Source: an uncultured Paludibaculum sp.
GTDB taxonomy: Bacteria > Acidobacteriota > Terriglobia > Bryobacterales > Bryobacteraceae
Assembly (NCBI RefSeq): GCF_963665245.1
Contig: NZ_OY762267.1
Location: forward strand, 3,816,001 to 3,880,000
Length of the DNA stretch: 64,000 nt
Direction of reading: 5' to 3'
How positions within the stretch are numbered: position 1 is the stretch's first letter; every line of letters starts with the position of its first letter. Shown here piece after piece: positions 50,675-63,263 of the stretch. The notes under the pieces are model-generated. The model did not search any database, was not told the origin of the DNA, and was given only the letters and a program-made list of their open reading frames with translations. A program made the translations under genes and the position numbers.

Positions 50675-50711
50675 ATCTACTCAATCTCTAGCAAGAATAT
50701 GCAGATTGATC

Positions 50712-51734
50712 TTACTTGGAGGAAGGTTTCTTCGCCGGTTTCTCGATGGACTTCAGGATCTTTTCGCGATCGCCGCTGGCCCAAGCCTTCTCGAGTTCCT
50801 CGTCGGGCATGCCGGCAACCCGGCCGACAACGAGGAAGGCAGGCAGAGCGTGGGGGAGGTATTGCCAACGGGCCACTTCCAGGAGGGAGGGCAGGGCGCG
50901 GTCGCGGATGTTGGCAGTGACGGCTTCGTTCGGCTTTTCGGTGAAGAGCAGCAGTCCCTTGGCGGCTTCCAGGCGGTCTCCGAGGTCGATGGAGTTGGCG
51001 AGTTCGACAAACCAGGTGGCCTGCACCTTGAGGTCCGAGTCAGGGTTCTGCAGGCTATAGAAAGCAAAGCCTCTTAACGTGCGGGCGGCATTGGCCCGAA
51101 CACCGCCGTCGGGGTCCTGCATGGCGAGCTGAATGTCGCCGATGACGGCCGATTTGTCGGGTGCGTAGCCGAGGATATAGGCGGCGATGGCGCGAAGATC
51201 GGAGCTGCGGCCGTTCTTGAGGACGTTGCGGAGGACCGCGACGTGGATCTGGGCCAACCCGATGAAGCGCTCCTGGGCGACGTGGCAGGGCAGGTTTTGC
51301 ATGAGCGAGTAGCCCTGGGAGAGATCCTCCTTGAGATCGCCTTCCGCGGAGGCGCGAGAGAGGGCGGCGGTGAAGTCGGCGTAGGCCCGGACAATCTCGT
51401 CGGGTAGGGCGAGGTCCTGATCGGGATAGGCGCGGTAGACGGTATTGAGGGTGCCGCGTTCCAGGATGCCCACATAGAGGATCGGGTTGCCCTGTTCGCA
51501 GCAGAAGGCCTCAACCTGGGCGCGGACTACGCCGTCGATGGATTCGAGAGTATCCTCGATGTCGCCCTTGGGCTTGGTGAGCGGATCGCCTGGAGCCATG
51601 CCGATGGCCTTTAGGATCTTCTCGTGAGGGATTTTACGAGTCCCGTAGATCTCGATTTGCCCGAGGCGCGGCTGAGCCGACAGCGAGAGTGTCCAGGCGG
51701 CCAGGGCCAGGACGAAGGTCCGAAGTGGAAGCAT
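50712..51734 (-). CDS. Exported protein with a POTRA-like N-terminus and HEAT repeats
   Basis: A 340-residue exported protein (signal LRTFVLALAAWTLSLSAQ). Just after cleavage comes LGQIEIYGTRKIPHEKILKA and GMAPGDPLTK, a POTRA/FtsQ-type motif normally found in outer-membrane assembly or division proteins. The rest (about 120-320) is helical with HEAT-like pairs (SSDLRAIAAYILGYAPDK, DGGVRANAARTLRGFAFYS). The start at ATG 51734 is chosen for the signal; the longer frame has no such feature. Role unknown; protein-protein contact in the periplasm is likely. Confidence 0.7.
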   Translation of the reverse strand: MLPLRTFVLALAAWTLSLSAQPRLGQIEIYGTRKIPHEKILKAIGMAPGDPLTKPKGDIEDTLESIDGVVRAQVEAFCCEQGNPILYVGILERGTLNTVYRAYPDQDLALPDEIVRAYADFTAALSRASAEGDLKEDLSQGYSLMQNLPCHVAQERFIGLAQIHVAVLRNVLKNGRSSDLRAIAAYILGYAPDKSAVIGDIQLAMQDPDGGVRANAARTLRGFAFYSLQNPDSDLKVQATWFVELANSIDLGDRLEAAKGLLLFTEKPNEAVTANIRDRALPSLLEVARWQYLPHALPAFLVVGRVAGMPDEELEKAWASGDREKILKSIEKPAKKPSSK

Positions 51735-51881
51735 CAATAGGTAAAGACAGATTCCGGGGGCTATAAGTTTCGTGGGAGTGGGAGAAACGCACTCTGGGAC
51801 GGGTGGGTGAAATGCAGCATGGTGGGATTGGGCTGATGTTGAAACGTGCAACAGATGGGTGATCTGCCCCAGTATCATGAT

Positions 51882-51895
51882 TCCTTATGTAAGGA
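51882..51895. promoter_or_regulatory. Palindrome upstream of PFOR
   Basis: TCCTTA-TG-TAAGGA is a perfect 14-bp palindrome, 103 bp before the PFOR start, in the 263-bp gap that separates it from the divergent POTRA/HEAT gene. It is a candidate operator. Confidence 0.35.
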
Positions 51896-51997
51896 TCCAC
51901 AAAAACAAGTCGTGCGGAATCAGTACTTCTGGATCTCACTCTCCGGAACTCCCAATGGCCCCTGGCTTGCATTTGATCCATTGCGAGTCCACCAACC

Positions 51998-55600
<3,603 letters not shown>

Positions 55601-55603
55601 GCC

Positions 55604-56617
55604 ATGTCAATTGACCTCAGTACTGGATACCTCGGACTTAAGCTCCGTTCACCCTTAGTGGCGTCGTCCTCGCCATTCTGCAAGGACGTCGGCAACGTCC
55701 TCCGGCTGGAAGATTCAGGGGCTTCCGCCGTGGTGCTGCACTCGCTGTTTGAGGAGCAGATCCAGGTGGAAAGCGGCGAACTCGACCGCTTTCTCACCGA
55801 AACCGCGGACAGCTACGGCGAAGCCGTGAGCTACTTCCCGGAGATGACCTCGTACAATCTCGGACCGGAGCCCTACCTGAACCATCTGCGGAAGGTGAAG
55901 GAATCGGTGGACATCCCGGTGATCGGGAGCCTGAACGGGGTCTCGACCGGCGGCTGGATCCGCTACGCCCAGATGATGGAGCAGGCGGGCGCGGACGCCA
56001 TCGAACTGAACATCTACTACCTGCCGACCGAGCTGGAAATGCCGTCGGGCAAAGTGGAGGAGATGTACTTCGACCTGGTGAGCCACGTGAAGGCGAGCGT
56101 GCGCATTCCGGTGTCGGTAAAGCTTGGACCGTTCTTCACGGCCTTTGCCCATCTGGCCACGCGGTTGGATGCGGCCGGCGCCGATGGCCTGGTGCTGTTC
56201 AATCGCTTCTACCAGCCGGACTTCGATCTGGAAGCCCTGGAAGTGGTGCCGAACCTGGTGCTGAGCGACTCGCAGGAGTTGCGGCTGCGACTGCACTGGG
56301 CCGCCCTACTGTACAACCGGATTCGACCCGATATAGCGATCACGGGCGGCGTGCACACGGCGGAGGACGCCGTGAAGGGTGTCATGGCCGGCGCGCGCTG
56401 CACCATGATGACCTCGGCTCTGCTGCGCCATGGGATTCCGTACCTGGCCAAGGTGGAAGAGGACCTGATCGACTGGATGGAAGAACACGAGTACGAATCC
56501 ATCGGGCAAATGCGTGGGTCGATGAGCTCGCAGTCCGTGGCGGAACCCGCCGCGTTCGAGCGCGCCAATTACATGAAGGTGCTGTCCAGCTATTCGCTGA
56601 AACCCGTGGCGCGCTAA
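55604..56617 (+). CDS. Dihydroorotate-dehydrogenase-like FMN protein
   Basis: A 337-residue protein with a TIM barrel of the DHOD/dihydropyrimidine-dehydrogenase type (LGLKLRSPLVASSSPFC at the N-terminus, VIGSLNGVSTGGW, ITGGVHTAEDAVKGVMAGA late, the FMN phosphate region). A true pyrimidine-pathway enzyme would be expected to show the N-x-S/C active-site loop more clearly than seen here. In many anaerobes and acidobacteria this paralogue lies next to nifJ, as here (3-bp gap). Its substrate is not known, and de novo pyrimidine synthesis should not be assumed. Confidence 0.88.
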   Translation: MSIDLSTGYLGLKLRSPLVASSSPFCKDVGNVLRLEDSGASAVVLHSLFEEQIQVESGELDRFLTETADSYGEAVSYFPEMTSYNLGPEPYLNHLRKVKESVDIPVIGSLNGVSTGGWIRYAQMMEQAGADAIELNIYYLPTELEMPSGKVEEMYFDLVSHVKASVRIPVSVKLGPFFTAFAHLATRLDAAGADGLVLFNRFYQPDFDLEALEVVPNLVLSDSQELRLRLHWAALLYNRIRPDIAITGGVHTAEDAVKGVMAGARCTMMTSALLRHGIPYLAKVEEDLIDWMEEHEYESIGQMRGSMSSQSVAEPAAFERANYMKVLSSYSLKPVAR

Positions 56618-56661
56618 GTTGGGCGCGCCGCGGCCCCAAACTAATCACGAGGAGGGTAACC

Positions 56662-56985
56662 GTGTCGTTCCATATCGTGATGCGGCACAGGAATGCGCCG
56701 CAGGCACGTCAGAATCATTGGTTGGATGACAACCGCCCGGAGTGGATCACCACCACTCCGGAGGTTGCCATGCGATGCAGGGCCATGGCGGATCAGAACC
56801 AGCCCATCCGGGTACACCGGTCGGAATGGGGCACGCAGGGTCCGGTAGTGTGTTGTGAGTGCGAAGTGGCCACGATCCGGGAGATCGACGAGCATCAGTA
56901 TCACGTGGATTTCAAGAACCACAGGGTTCTGCAGATTCTGCCGCTGGTACGTCCAGTCCGTGGCCAAGCCTGCTACGAAGTGTAG
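56662..56985 (+). CDS. Small cysteine-containing protein of unknown function
   Basis: A 107-residue protein with a strong ribosome-binding site (GGAGGG) 5 bases before a GTG start. It has TQGPVVCCECEVATIREIDEHQYH in its second half; the Cys-rich CCEC string and the surrounding His residues could bind a metal. The first half is Arg/His/Asn-rich. No family recognised. It follows the DHOD-like gene by 44 bp and is closed by a strong terminator. Confidence 0.6.
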   Translation: MSFHIVMRHRNAPQARQNHWLDDNRPEWITTTPEVAMRCRAMADQNQPIRVHRSEWGTQGPVVCCECEVATIREIDEHQYHVDFKNHRVLQILPLVRPVRGQACYEV

Positions 56986-57014
56986 TTCTTCATAATCGTC
57001 AGCTCTTCTTTATC

Positions 57015-57050
57015 GCCCCGGCGGCCGCGGAACGGCTGTCGGGGCTTTTG
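57015..57050 (+). terminator. Rho-independent terminator of the PFOR operon
   Basis: A 13-bp stem: GCCCCG (57015-57020) with CGGGGC (57040-57045), extended inward by seven more pairs including two G-U, loop of five bases, then TTTT. It lies 30 bp after the small gene and before the convergent kinase gene. Confidence 0.85.
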
Positions 57051-57064
57051 GTTTCGAGGCCCGG

Positions 57065-58810
57065 TTAAGCGCGAGCCAAGGCCTGCCGGACGGCGCGCGA
57101 GAGAGTATCCAGATCGAAAGGCTTCTCGAGGGTCACTGCCCCCTGATCGTGCAATCCACGCAGGCCCAGGGCCTCGGCCGAGTAGCCGGTGACGAACATG
57201 ATCTTCAGCCCTGGCTCGATGGCGCGCAGGCGGCGGGCCGCCTCGTGACCGTCGATGCCTGGCATGATCACGTCACTGACAACCAGATCAACCGTGCCCG
57301 GCGCCGAAGCGATGGCCTGCAAGGCATCGTCGCAGTCGTGGGCCTGGACGACGCGGTAGCCACGCTGGCGCAGCAGGCCAGCCAGCAGGTCTCGCACGCT
57401 CTCGTCGTCCTCGATCAGCAGGATAGTCTCGGAACCGAACAACGATTGATTCTCGCCGGCCTGGGGCGGCGGCGGCGTTTCGCGGGCGGCGGGCAGGTAC
57501 ACCCGGAACGTAGTGCCCACACCCGGTTCACTTTCCACCTGCACGGTGCCCTGGCTCTGCTTGACGATGCCGTAGACCATCGAGAGGCCCAGGCCGGTGC
57601 CGCGGCCCACTTCCTTGGTAGTGAAGAACGGCTCAAAAACCCTACGCCTGGTCTCATCGTCCATGCCTTCTCCGGTATCGGAGATGGTGAGCCGAACGTA
57701 GACACCGGGCTGGACTCCCAACCGATCCTGCTCGGCTTGCGTGGAAACCTCCACCTGATCGGTGACGAGCGTGATGCTACCGCCGGAGGGCATGGCGTCA
57801 CGTGCGTTCACGGCCATGTTGATGATGACCTGCTCCAACTGGCTGGGGTCGGCCACGACGGGACGCAGGCAGGGGTCGGTGCTGACGTTCAGGGAGATGT
57901 GGGCGCCGATGAGACGCTGCAGCATGGATTCCAGACCGGTGACGACCGTGTTGAGATCCAGGACTTCGGCCTTGAGAACCTGCCGGCGGCTGAAGGCCAG
58001 CAACTGGCGCGTCAGGGCGGCCGCGCGTTCGCCGGCCTTGCGGATCTCGGCGGCGGCCGGCGCGGGGTCGGTCTGTCCCACCTGGAGCAGTTCGGCATAA
58101 CCGTTGATGACGGTGAGCAGATTGTTGAAGTCGTGCGCCACACCGCCGGCCAGTTGCCCCACGGCCTCCATCTTGGCGGCCTGGCGGAGCTGCTCTTCCA
58201 GCCTGCGCCGCTCAGTGATCTCCATGGCCACGCCGCCCACGAGCGTCATCTTGCCGCCCTCGAGGGTGACCGGGAACTTCTTCACCATCCATTCGGTGAC
58301 TTTGCCATTCAGCGTGAGAACGAAATTGCGTTCCTTGATGCGGCCATGCTCGATGGTGGCCTGGTCGTCTCGCTGAAAGGCGACTACGGTCTCTGGTGGA
58401 AACAAATCCGACGAGCGCACGCCTTCCAGGTCGCGATGAGGGTAGAAATGCCGTCTCCAGAATTCGTTGGCAAAGACATATGTGCCGTCGCCGGCCTTCA
58501 GGAAAGCACCGACCGGGAGATGATCCATGAACGAGACGAAGAGCCGCTGGGATTCCTCCAGCGCCTGACTCGACTTCGCCATGGAGGCGAAAGTGCGCCG
58601 CAGCAGAAGATATAGAAGCAGGCTGGTGGTGAAGACGAAAAGCAGACCCTTGTAGACGCTGATCTTCAGCCAGGCTTCCTTTCCGGGGAAGAGCCGGGCC
58701 GCCACTTCATCCGAGCCGAGGATCCAGAGACCAGCGACGAACAGGTAGATCAAAACAATGCGGAGCGCATTCCGGTTCACCAGCGAACCTGACTGCGCTC
58801 CGTGTTTCAT
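57065..58810 (-). CDS. Hybrid sensor histidine kinase with PAS and receiver domains
   Basis: A 581-residue kinase. Two N-terminal helices (VLIYLFVAGLWILG and LLFVFTTSLLLYLLL) bracket a short periplasmic loop, then a PAS domain (about 85-205), a HisKA dimerisation domain with His226 (GGVAHDFNN), a HATPase domain (NMAVNARDAM, GTGLGLS) and a C-terminal receiver with phospho-acceptor Asp513 (VVSDVIMPG). No separate response regulator follows, so the receiver probably acts within a phosphorelay. It lies 22 bp after the MFS gene in the long minus-strand run. Confidence 0.92.
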   Translation of the reverse strand: MKHGAQSGSLVNRNALRIVLIYLFVAGLWILGSDEVAARLFPGKEAWLKISVYKGLLFVFTTSLLLYLLLRRTFASMAKSSQALEESQRLFVSFMDHLPVGAFLKAGDGTYVFANEFWRRHFYPHRDLEGVRSSDLFPPETVVAFQRDDQATIEHGRIKERNFVLTLNGKVTEWMVKKFPVTLEGGKMTLVGGVAMEITERRRLEEQLRQAAKMEAVGQLAGGVAHDFNNLLTVINGYAELLQVGQTDPAPAAAEIRKAGERAAALTRQLLAFSRRQVLKAEVLDLNTVVTGLESMLQRLIGAHISLNVSTDPCLRPVVADPSQLEQVIINMAVNARDAMPSGGSITLVTDQVEVSTQAEQDRLGVQPGVYVRLTISDTGEGMDDETRRRVFEPFFTTKEVGRGTGLGLSMVYGIVKQSQGTVQVESEPGVGTTFRVYLPAARETPPPPQAGENQSLFGSETILLIEDDESVRDLLAGLLRQRGYRVVQAHDCDDALQAIASAPGTVDLVVSDVIMPGIDGHEAARRLRAIEPGLKIMFVTGYSAEALGLRGLHDQGAVTLEKPFDLDTLSRAVRQALARA

Positions 58811-58832
58811 ACGGGTTTACCGCCTATCCAGA

Positions 58833-59963
58833 CTACAAGGCCAGGATGACCACTGCCATAACCGCGGAGGCGACCGGCAACAACAACAAGGCTTTCTTGA
58901 GCTTCCTAGGGTCGTCGCCGGCGATGCCGCCGATAATGGGAGAGCTCACAACCAAGCCCAACCAACCGGCTGTCGAAGCCAAGCCCGTTGCGGTGGAATC
59001 GAGACCTTGCGCCTTGAATGCGCCGCCGACCAGACCGAGCGCCGTGGGGAACACGGGCGCCATGGCAAGGCCACCGAGGAAGACAAAGATCCAGGCCGTC
59101 TTCGGATTGCCGGTCTGCAGCATCAGGTAAGTGGTGACGGCCATGGCGAGGCCGGCACCGAAGAGGACCATTTTCGGCGTCACGCTGGCCAGGACCGGAA
59201 CCACGGCAATGCGGCCCAGCAGCAGGCCGAGGGCAAAGCCGAGAGAGAGGATCGTCAACGCCTTGGACTCAGGCACGCCCTGCGCGATGAGGTGGCGCGC
59301 CAGCCAGTTCCAGACGCCTACTTCGCAGGCGACATAGAGGAACAGGGCCAGGGAAAGCAGCAGCAGCACGGGGCTACCAATGAGAATGGAGACCTGGTCG
59401 GCCTGGAAGGCGACCTTGCCGCTGGGCGGGTTCATGGCCGTCATCGAGTTCACAACCAGGGCGAGGATGGCGATGGAGGCCGCGAAGATCAGCAGACGGC
59501 TCGCGTTGTTCTGGAAGATGCGCGCCGCTACCAGAGGAGTGATGAGGCCGCCCAGCCCGAAGAACAGGTTGACGGCGTTAAAGACCGCCGCGCCCTGCAG
59601 CCACGGCACACTGATGTCGCCGGCCACCGCGAAAGCGGCCGTCACCAGGGCGCCGCCGCCGGTGCCCAACAGCAGCATCAGGCCGGCGACGGAACCGTAG
59701 CCGGAGGCCGCGCGCAATCCGACCAGTGCCACGGTGATCACGGTCAAGGCCAACAACATGCCCAACTTTTTACCTTCCAGGTCCATCAGGGGCCCGGCCA
59801 GGAACGAACCGATCATGAGTCCAACCGCCTGCGCCATGCCGATGTTGCCATTCTGTTTGGGCGACAACCCGAACTTCTTGGAAAGTTCGGGCAGGATGGT
59901 GCCCAGCATGGCGGCGATCATGCCATAGGTGAGGATGCCTAAGATGTCAGCGATAAGTAACAT
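58833..59963 (-). CDS. MFS transporter
   Basis: A 376-residue, roughly twelve-helix major-facilitator protein. The opening helix (ADILGILTYGMIAAMLGTI) and loop 2-3 (GPLMDLEGKKLGM) fit the fold, and SLGFALGLLLGRI may be the equivalent loop in the second half. The glycine- and alanine-rich helices suggest the sugar- or fucose-permease-like branch, but no substrate residue is diagnostic. GGAAG precedes the ATG at good spacing. It is 29 bp after the phosphatase-family gene. Confidence 0.82.
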   Translation of the reverse strand: MLLIADILGILTYGMIAAMLGTILPELSKKFGLSPKQNGNIGMAQAVGLMIGSFLAGPLMDLEGKKLGMLLALTVITVALVGLRAASGYGSVAGLMLLLGTGGGALVTAAFAVAGDISVPWLQGAAVFNAVNLFFGLGGLITPLVAARIFQNNASRLLIFAASIAILALVVNSMTAMNPPSGKVAFQADQVSILIGSPVLLLLSLALFLYVACEVGVWNWLARHLIAQGVPESKALTILSLGFALGLLLGRIAVVPVLASVTPKMVLFGAGLAMAVTTYLMLQTGNPKTAWIFVFLGGLAMAPVFPTALGLVGGAFKAQGLDSTATGLASTAGWLGLVVSSPIIGGIAGDDPRKLKKALLLLPVASAVMAVVILAL

Positions 59964-59992
59964 AGCTTCCAGATGCTATCATCTTTTGCCGT

Positions 59993-61501
59993 CTATTTGA
60001 CCAGCATCTCGGTGAGAACGCGTCCAGCCGACCCGCTGGGCGTTTCCACCTCGAGGATCGTGGTGAGAGTGGGCGCGATGTCGTTGACGGCGGCGGCTTC
60101 GTTGTACTTGCCGGGCTTGATGCCGGGCCCCATGAAGATGACCGGCACGTGCGCGTCGTAGTTCCAGGGCGTGCCGTGCGAAGTGCCGCTCTTCTCGAAC
60201 AGCCAGTAGGGCTCGGGCACGATGACGAGGTCCGAGGCGCGCTGGTAGAAGAAGCCGTTCTGGACACGGCGGCCCACCATGTCGTTCTGCGCCAGGCCGC
60301 GGCGCAGTTCCTCGCGCGTGAAGACGCGGGCGATGTGCGGCAGATTCCGCACGGCCTGCGCGGCCGTCTGTTGCACCTCTTCGAGGTCGAGCTTGCTGTC
60401 GGCAATCAGCTTATGGTCGAGATACGGGCTGGGGCCGCTCTTGCCGAGCACCCATTTCGCTTCGCCGTATTTTGCATTCAAGGCGGAGGTCACCGCGTTG
60501 ATCACAACACCCTCGGTCATGCGGCCGCCGGGCATCTTGCGGGAAGCCATCAACTCGGGCAGCGGCGAAACGCCATGATCGGCACTGAGCACCACGATCA
60601 CGTTGGACAGGCCGATGCGCTTGTCGAGGAAATCGAAGAAACGGGCCAGCACCTTGTCGGTGTGGAGCGTGATCTCCTTGGCCTCGGGCGAGTCGGGGCC
60701 CTTGGCGTGGCCGACGGTGTCGTTGGCCGAGAAGCTCATGGACAGCAGGTCGATACCTGCGTTGCGGCCCAGGTTCTCACCCTCAATGGCGGTTTCGGCG
60801 AAGAGTTCGACCACGTCATTGCCGGGCGAAGATTCAGCCATCTTGTCGTAGCCGAGCGTGCCCTTGAACTTGTCGATAGCCTTCTTTTCATTGAAGGTCT
60901 TGACCCAGGCGGGCAGATCCTGGAAGTACCAGGTGGAGCTCACGAAGTTGCCGGTGGGCTTGTCGAACCAGTAAGCGCCGTCGGCCATATGGCCGCCCGG
61001 CATGATGGCGCTGCGGTCCTTGATGGAGAGGCTCACCACTTTGGAGGGGGCCTTGCCGCTCATCTTCAACTCGTCGCCCACGGTGGAGATGAGCAGGCGG
61101 TGCGGCGAAGCTCCGCGCTTGGCGGGCGCACCCAATTGCTTGACGTTCTCATCGGAGACACTCGTCACCTGCTGGCCCGTCTGACGGTCGTACCATTCGT
61201 TGCCGACAATACCGCTGGAGGCCGGCATGGCACCGGAGAGCACGATGGAGTGCCCCACGGCGGTCACCGTCGGCATGTGGTTGTAGTAGGCATTCGTGAA
61301 GACCGCGCCACGATCCAGCAGGCGCCTGAATCCGCCCGTGAACTGCGACCCGAACTTGGTGAGGTAGTCGTAGCGGAACTGGTCCACCACGATCATGACG
61401 ACCAGCTTCGGTTTCTTTACCGGCGCTGCCGCCGGGCGAGTCTGGGCCCAGCCCAGGAGGGAAGCGGCGCCGAGCGCCGCCAGGAGGAGTGTTCTTTTCA
61501 T
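59993..61501 (-). CDS. Alkaline-phosphatase-superfamily enzyme (PafA/NPP-like)
   Basis: A 502-residue exported enzyme (signal LLLAALGAASLLGWAQ). Asp40 (VVDQFRYDYL) is a metal ligand and Thr80 within HMPTVTAVGHS is the likely nucleophile, as in the PafA and nucleotide-pyrophosphatase branches. Further metal ligands appear in ADHGVSPLPE near residue 310. It should hydrolyse phosphomonoesters or diesters outside the cytoplasm. It is 7 bp after the DUF4920 gene. Confidence 0.88.
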   Translation of the reverse strand: MKRTLLLAALGAASLLGWAQTRPAAAPVKKPKLVVMIVVDQFRYDYLTKFGSQFTGGFRRLLDRGAVFTNAYYNHMPTVTAVGHSIVLSGAMPASSGIVGNEWYDRQTGQQVTSVSDENVKQLGAPAKRGASPHRLLISTVGDELKMSGKAPSKVVSLSIKDRSAIMPGGHMADGAYWFDKPTGNFVSSTWYFQDLPAWVKTFNEKKAIDKFKGTLGYDKMAESSPGNDVVELFAETAIEGENLGRNAGIDLLSMSFSANDTVGHAKGPDSPEAKEITLHTDKVLARFFDFLDKRIGLSNVIVVLSADHGVSPLPELMASRKMPGGRMTEGVVINAVTSALNAKYGEAKWVLGKSGPSPYLDHKLIADSKLDLEEVQQTAAQAVRNLPHIARVFTREELRRGLAQNDMVGRRVQNGFFYQRASDLVIVPEPYWLFEKSGTSHGTPWNYDAHVPVIFMGPGIKPGKYNEAAAVNDIAPTLTTILEVETPSGSAGRVLTEMLVK

Positions 61502-61508
61502 CGGAATT

Positions 61509-61958
61509 CTACTCGATCACCGCGCCGGTGCCCTGAATCTGATAGATCGTCACGGGCCCCGTGATGCTGGCCGGATCGAACTTGCGCTTGTTTTCCTCGG
61601 CCTCGTGTTTGGCCTGAGCGATCGCCTGATCCTTGGTCATTTCGATTTTGGTCAGTTTGCCTTCGGCGACGGCCATTTTGCCAACTGCCGTCTTGGGGAA
61701 CACGATCTCGCCGTCCTTCACCTTGACCTTCACCGAAGCCTTGGTGGCCGGGTCGACCAACTGCATCCAGCAGCCCATGGCCTGGCAGACTTCCGAGATC
61801 TTGCCTTTTACCTGCACGGTCTTGCCGACGAAATCAGCAGGCTTGGCGTTGATGTCGGCAATGGAGGTCTGCGTGGAAAGCGTCAGGGGCTTGCCGAGTT
61901 TCGAATCGGCCGCAAAGCACAGAGCCGCGGCGGCGAGGAGAGATAGTAGGTACTTCAT
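61509..61958 (-). CDS. DUF4920 protein (exported)
   Basis: A 149-residue exported protein. The DUF4920 part has DFVGKTVQVKGKISEVCQAM and GCWMQLVD (two cysteines, possibly a disulfide or metal site), then KVKVKDGEIVFPKTAVGK, an OB-like beta barrel. C-terminal: AIAQAKHEAEENKRKFDP, a charged helix. Function unknown. ATG at 61958 is preferred; one at 61967 adds three residues. Confidence 0.82.
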   Translation of the reverse strand: MKYLLSLLAAAALCFAADSKLGKPLTLSTQTSIADINAKPADFVGKTVQVKGKISEVCQAMGCWMQLVDPATKASVKVKVKDGEIVFPKTAVGKMAVAEGKLTKIEMTKDQAIAQAKHEAEENKRKFDPASITGPVTIYQIQGTGAVIE

Positions 61959-62015
61959 GCGTCCCATTGTCCCAAGTCGTGACCCAAAATACAGGCGGAC
62001 GTCATGGCTGCGCGG

Positions 62016-62495
62016 TTACAGAAACGCGCGAATGAGACGCCGCTGGGCGTCCTTGATCTGACCGTGGGCGGCATCCAGTTGGAAGATTTTCTCCTCCAGG
62101 TTGCGCAGCAGGCGCGTGCGTTCAATGGCTCCATTGATCACCAGCAGCAGTTGCGCGTTGTCCCAGGGCTTCTCCAGATACTGGTACAGACCCACTTCGT
62201 TGATGGCCTGGATGGCGCTCTGTTTGTCCGCATGACCGGTGAGCAGGATGCGGCCGGCCTCCGGCTGATGCTCCTTGGCGGCGCGCAGCAGCTCCAGGCC
62301 GTTCATGTGCGGCATCATATAGTCGCTGACGACGACGTCGACGGGGGTGGACTTCAGATGTTCGGAAGCCTGGACGGGGTTGCTGAAGGCTTCGACGTCG
62401 TACTCCGTCTCCAAGGTCAGGAAGGCGCGCACGCTCGTGAGCACCATCTCTTCGTCATCCACCAGCATTACCTTCGGCTGTTGACCGTTCTCCAA
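62016..62495 (-). CDS. Response regulator, receiver plus helical tail
   Basis: A 159-residue protein: a receiver domain with Asp58 (VVVSDYMMPHMNG), the acidic pocket in VMLVDDEEM and Lys109 (YLEKPW), then a helical tail (about 118-159, LLRNLEEKIFQLDAAHGQIK). No DNA-binding domain is present, so it acts by protein contact, as in many single-domain or RpfG-truncated types. It is 3 bp after the histidine kinase gene and is its likely partner. Confidence 0.9.
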   Translation of the reverse strand: MENGQQPKVMLVDDEEMVLTSVRAFLTLETEYDVEAFSNPVQASEHLKSTPVDVVVSDYMMPHMNGLELLRAAKEHQPEAGRILLTGHADKQSAIQAINEVGLYQYLEKPWDNAQLLLVINGAIERTRLLRNLEEKIFQLDAAHGQIKDAQRRLIRAFL

Positions 62496-62498
62496 ACG

Positions 62499-63263
62499 CT
62501 ACCTCCCGGGAATCCTCACGTAAAACGTCGTACCTTTGCCCAATTCGCTCTCAAACCAGATGCGGCCGTGGTGGTCTTCCTCGACAATCCGCTTGGAGAG
62601 AGCCAACCCCAGGCCGGACCCGATGCCCATCGGCTTGGTGGTGAAGCCGGCCTCGAAGATGCGGGCGCGGTTCTCCGGCGCAATGCCCTTGCCCGTATCG
62701 GTGATTGACGCCTCCACCGTGCCGTCCTCGGCCACGCGTGTGCGCACGATGATGCTGCCCGACTCGGCGATGGCCTGGGCCGCGTTGAGCAGCAGGTTGA
62801 GAAAGACCTGGCCCAGTTGTTGAGGCCGGCACGCCACCTGGGGCAGTTCGCCCATCTGCATCTCCAGCCGCACACAACGCTTGTACTGGCAATCGATGAG
62901 TTTGGCCGTATCGCGAATCAGGTCGTTGAGCGAAACCAGGCGCGTCTCGGAATCGGTGGCGCGCGAAAACGTCTTGAGACTGCGCACCACGGCCGAGATC
63001 CGCTCGCAGGCGATCTTGTCGACAGACGCCAGGCTGCGCAGCGTGTCGACCAGATCGATGGCCTTCTTTGGAGGGGCCTGGCCGGCCGTGGAGGCCGTCA
63101 CCAGTGTGTCCTTGAGCTTGTCCAGCGCCTTCAGCACGACCTCGTTGTTCGAGACGATGGAGCCTATGGGGTTGTTGATTTCGTGAACGACACCAGCGAC
63201 CAACTGCCCCAGCGCCGCCAAGCGTTCCCGTTCCTCGGTCGCCGAGTCAATTTCCTGCATCAC
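62499..63263 (-). CDS. Soluble histidine kinase without sensor domain
   Basis: A 254-residue kinase that starts just before the HisKA-type dimerisation helix (GQLVAGVVHEINNPIGSI, His27) and continues into a HATPase domain (NLLLNAAQAI, DTGKGIAPENRARIFEAG, GSGLGLALSK). No membrane or sensory domain, so input must come from a partner. The obvious candidate is the overlapping cyclic-nucleotide-binding gene (ATGA overlap of 4 bp). Confidence 0.92.
   Translation of the reverse strand: MMQEIDSATEERERLAALGQLVAGVVHEINNPIGSIVSNNEVVLKALDKLKDTLVTASTAGQAPPKKAIDLVDTLRSLASVDKIACERISAVVRSLKTFSRATDSETRLVSLNDLIRDTAKLIDCQYKRCVRLEMQMGELPQVACRPQQLGQVFLNLLLNAAQAIAESGSIIVRTRVAEDGTVEASITDTGKGIAPENRARIFEAGFTTKPMGIGSGLGLALSKRIVEEDHHGRIWFESELGKGTTFYVRIPGR

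Noticed and set aside
55604..56617. pyrD of pyrimidine synthesis
   Set aside because: Linkage to nifJ and divergence at the active-site loop point to a paralogue; no other pyr genes are near.
57149..58615. 488-residue plus-strand frame opposite the hybrid kinase
   Set aside because: Shadow of a clear kinase on the minus strand; composition is not protein-like.
60149..61564. 471-residue plus-strand frame opposite the phosphatase-family gene
   Set aside because: Antisense shadow with no domain; the minus-strand gene has a signal and metal ligands.
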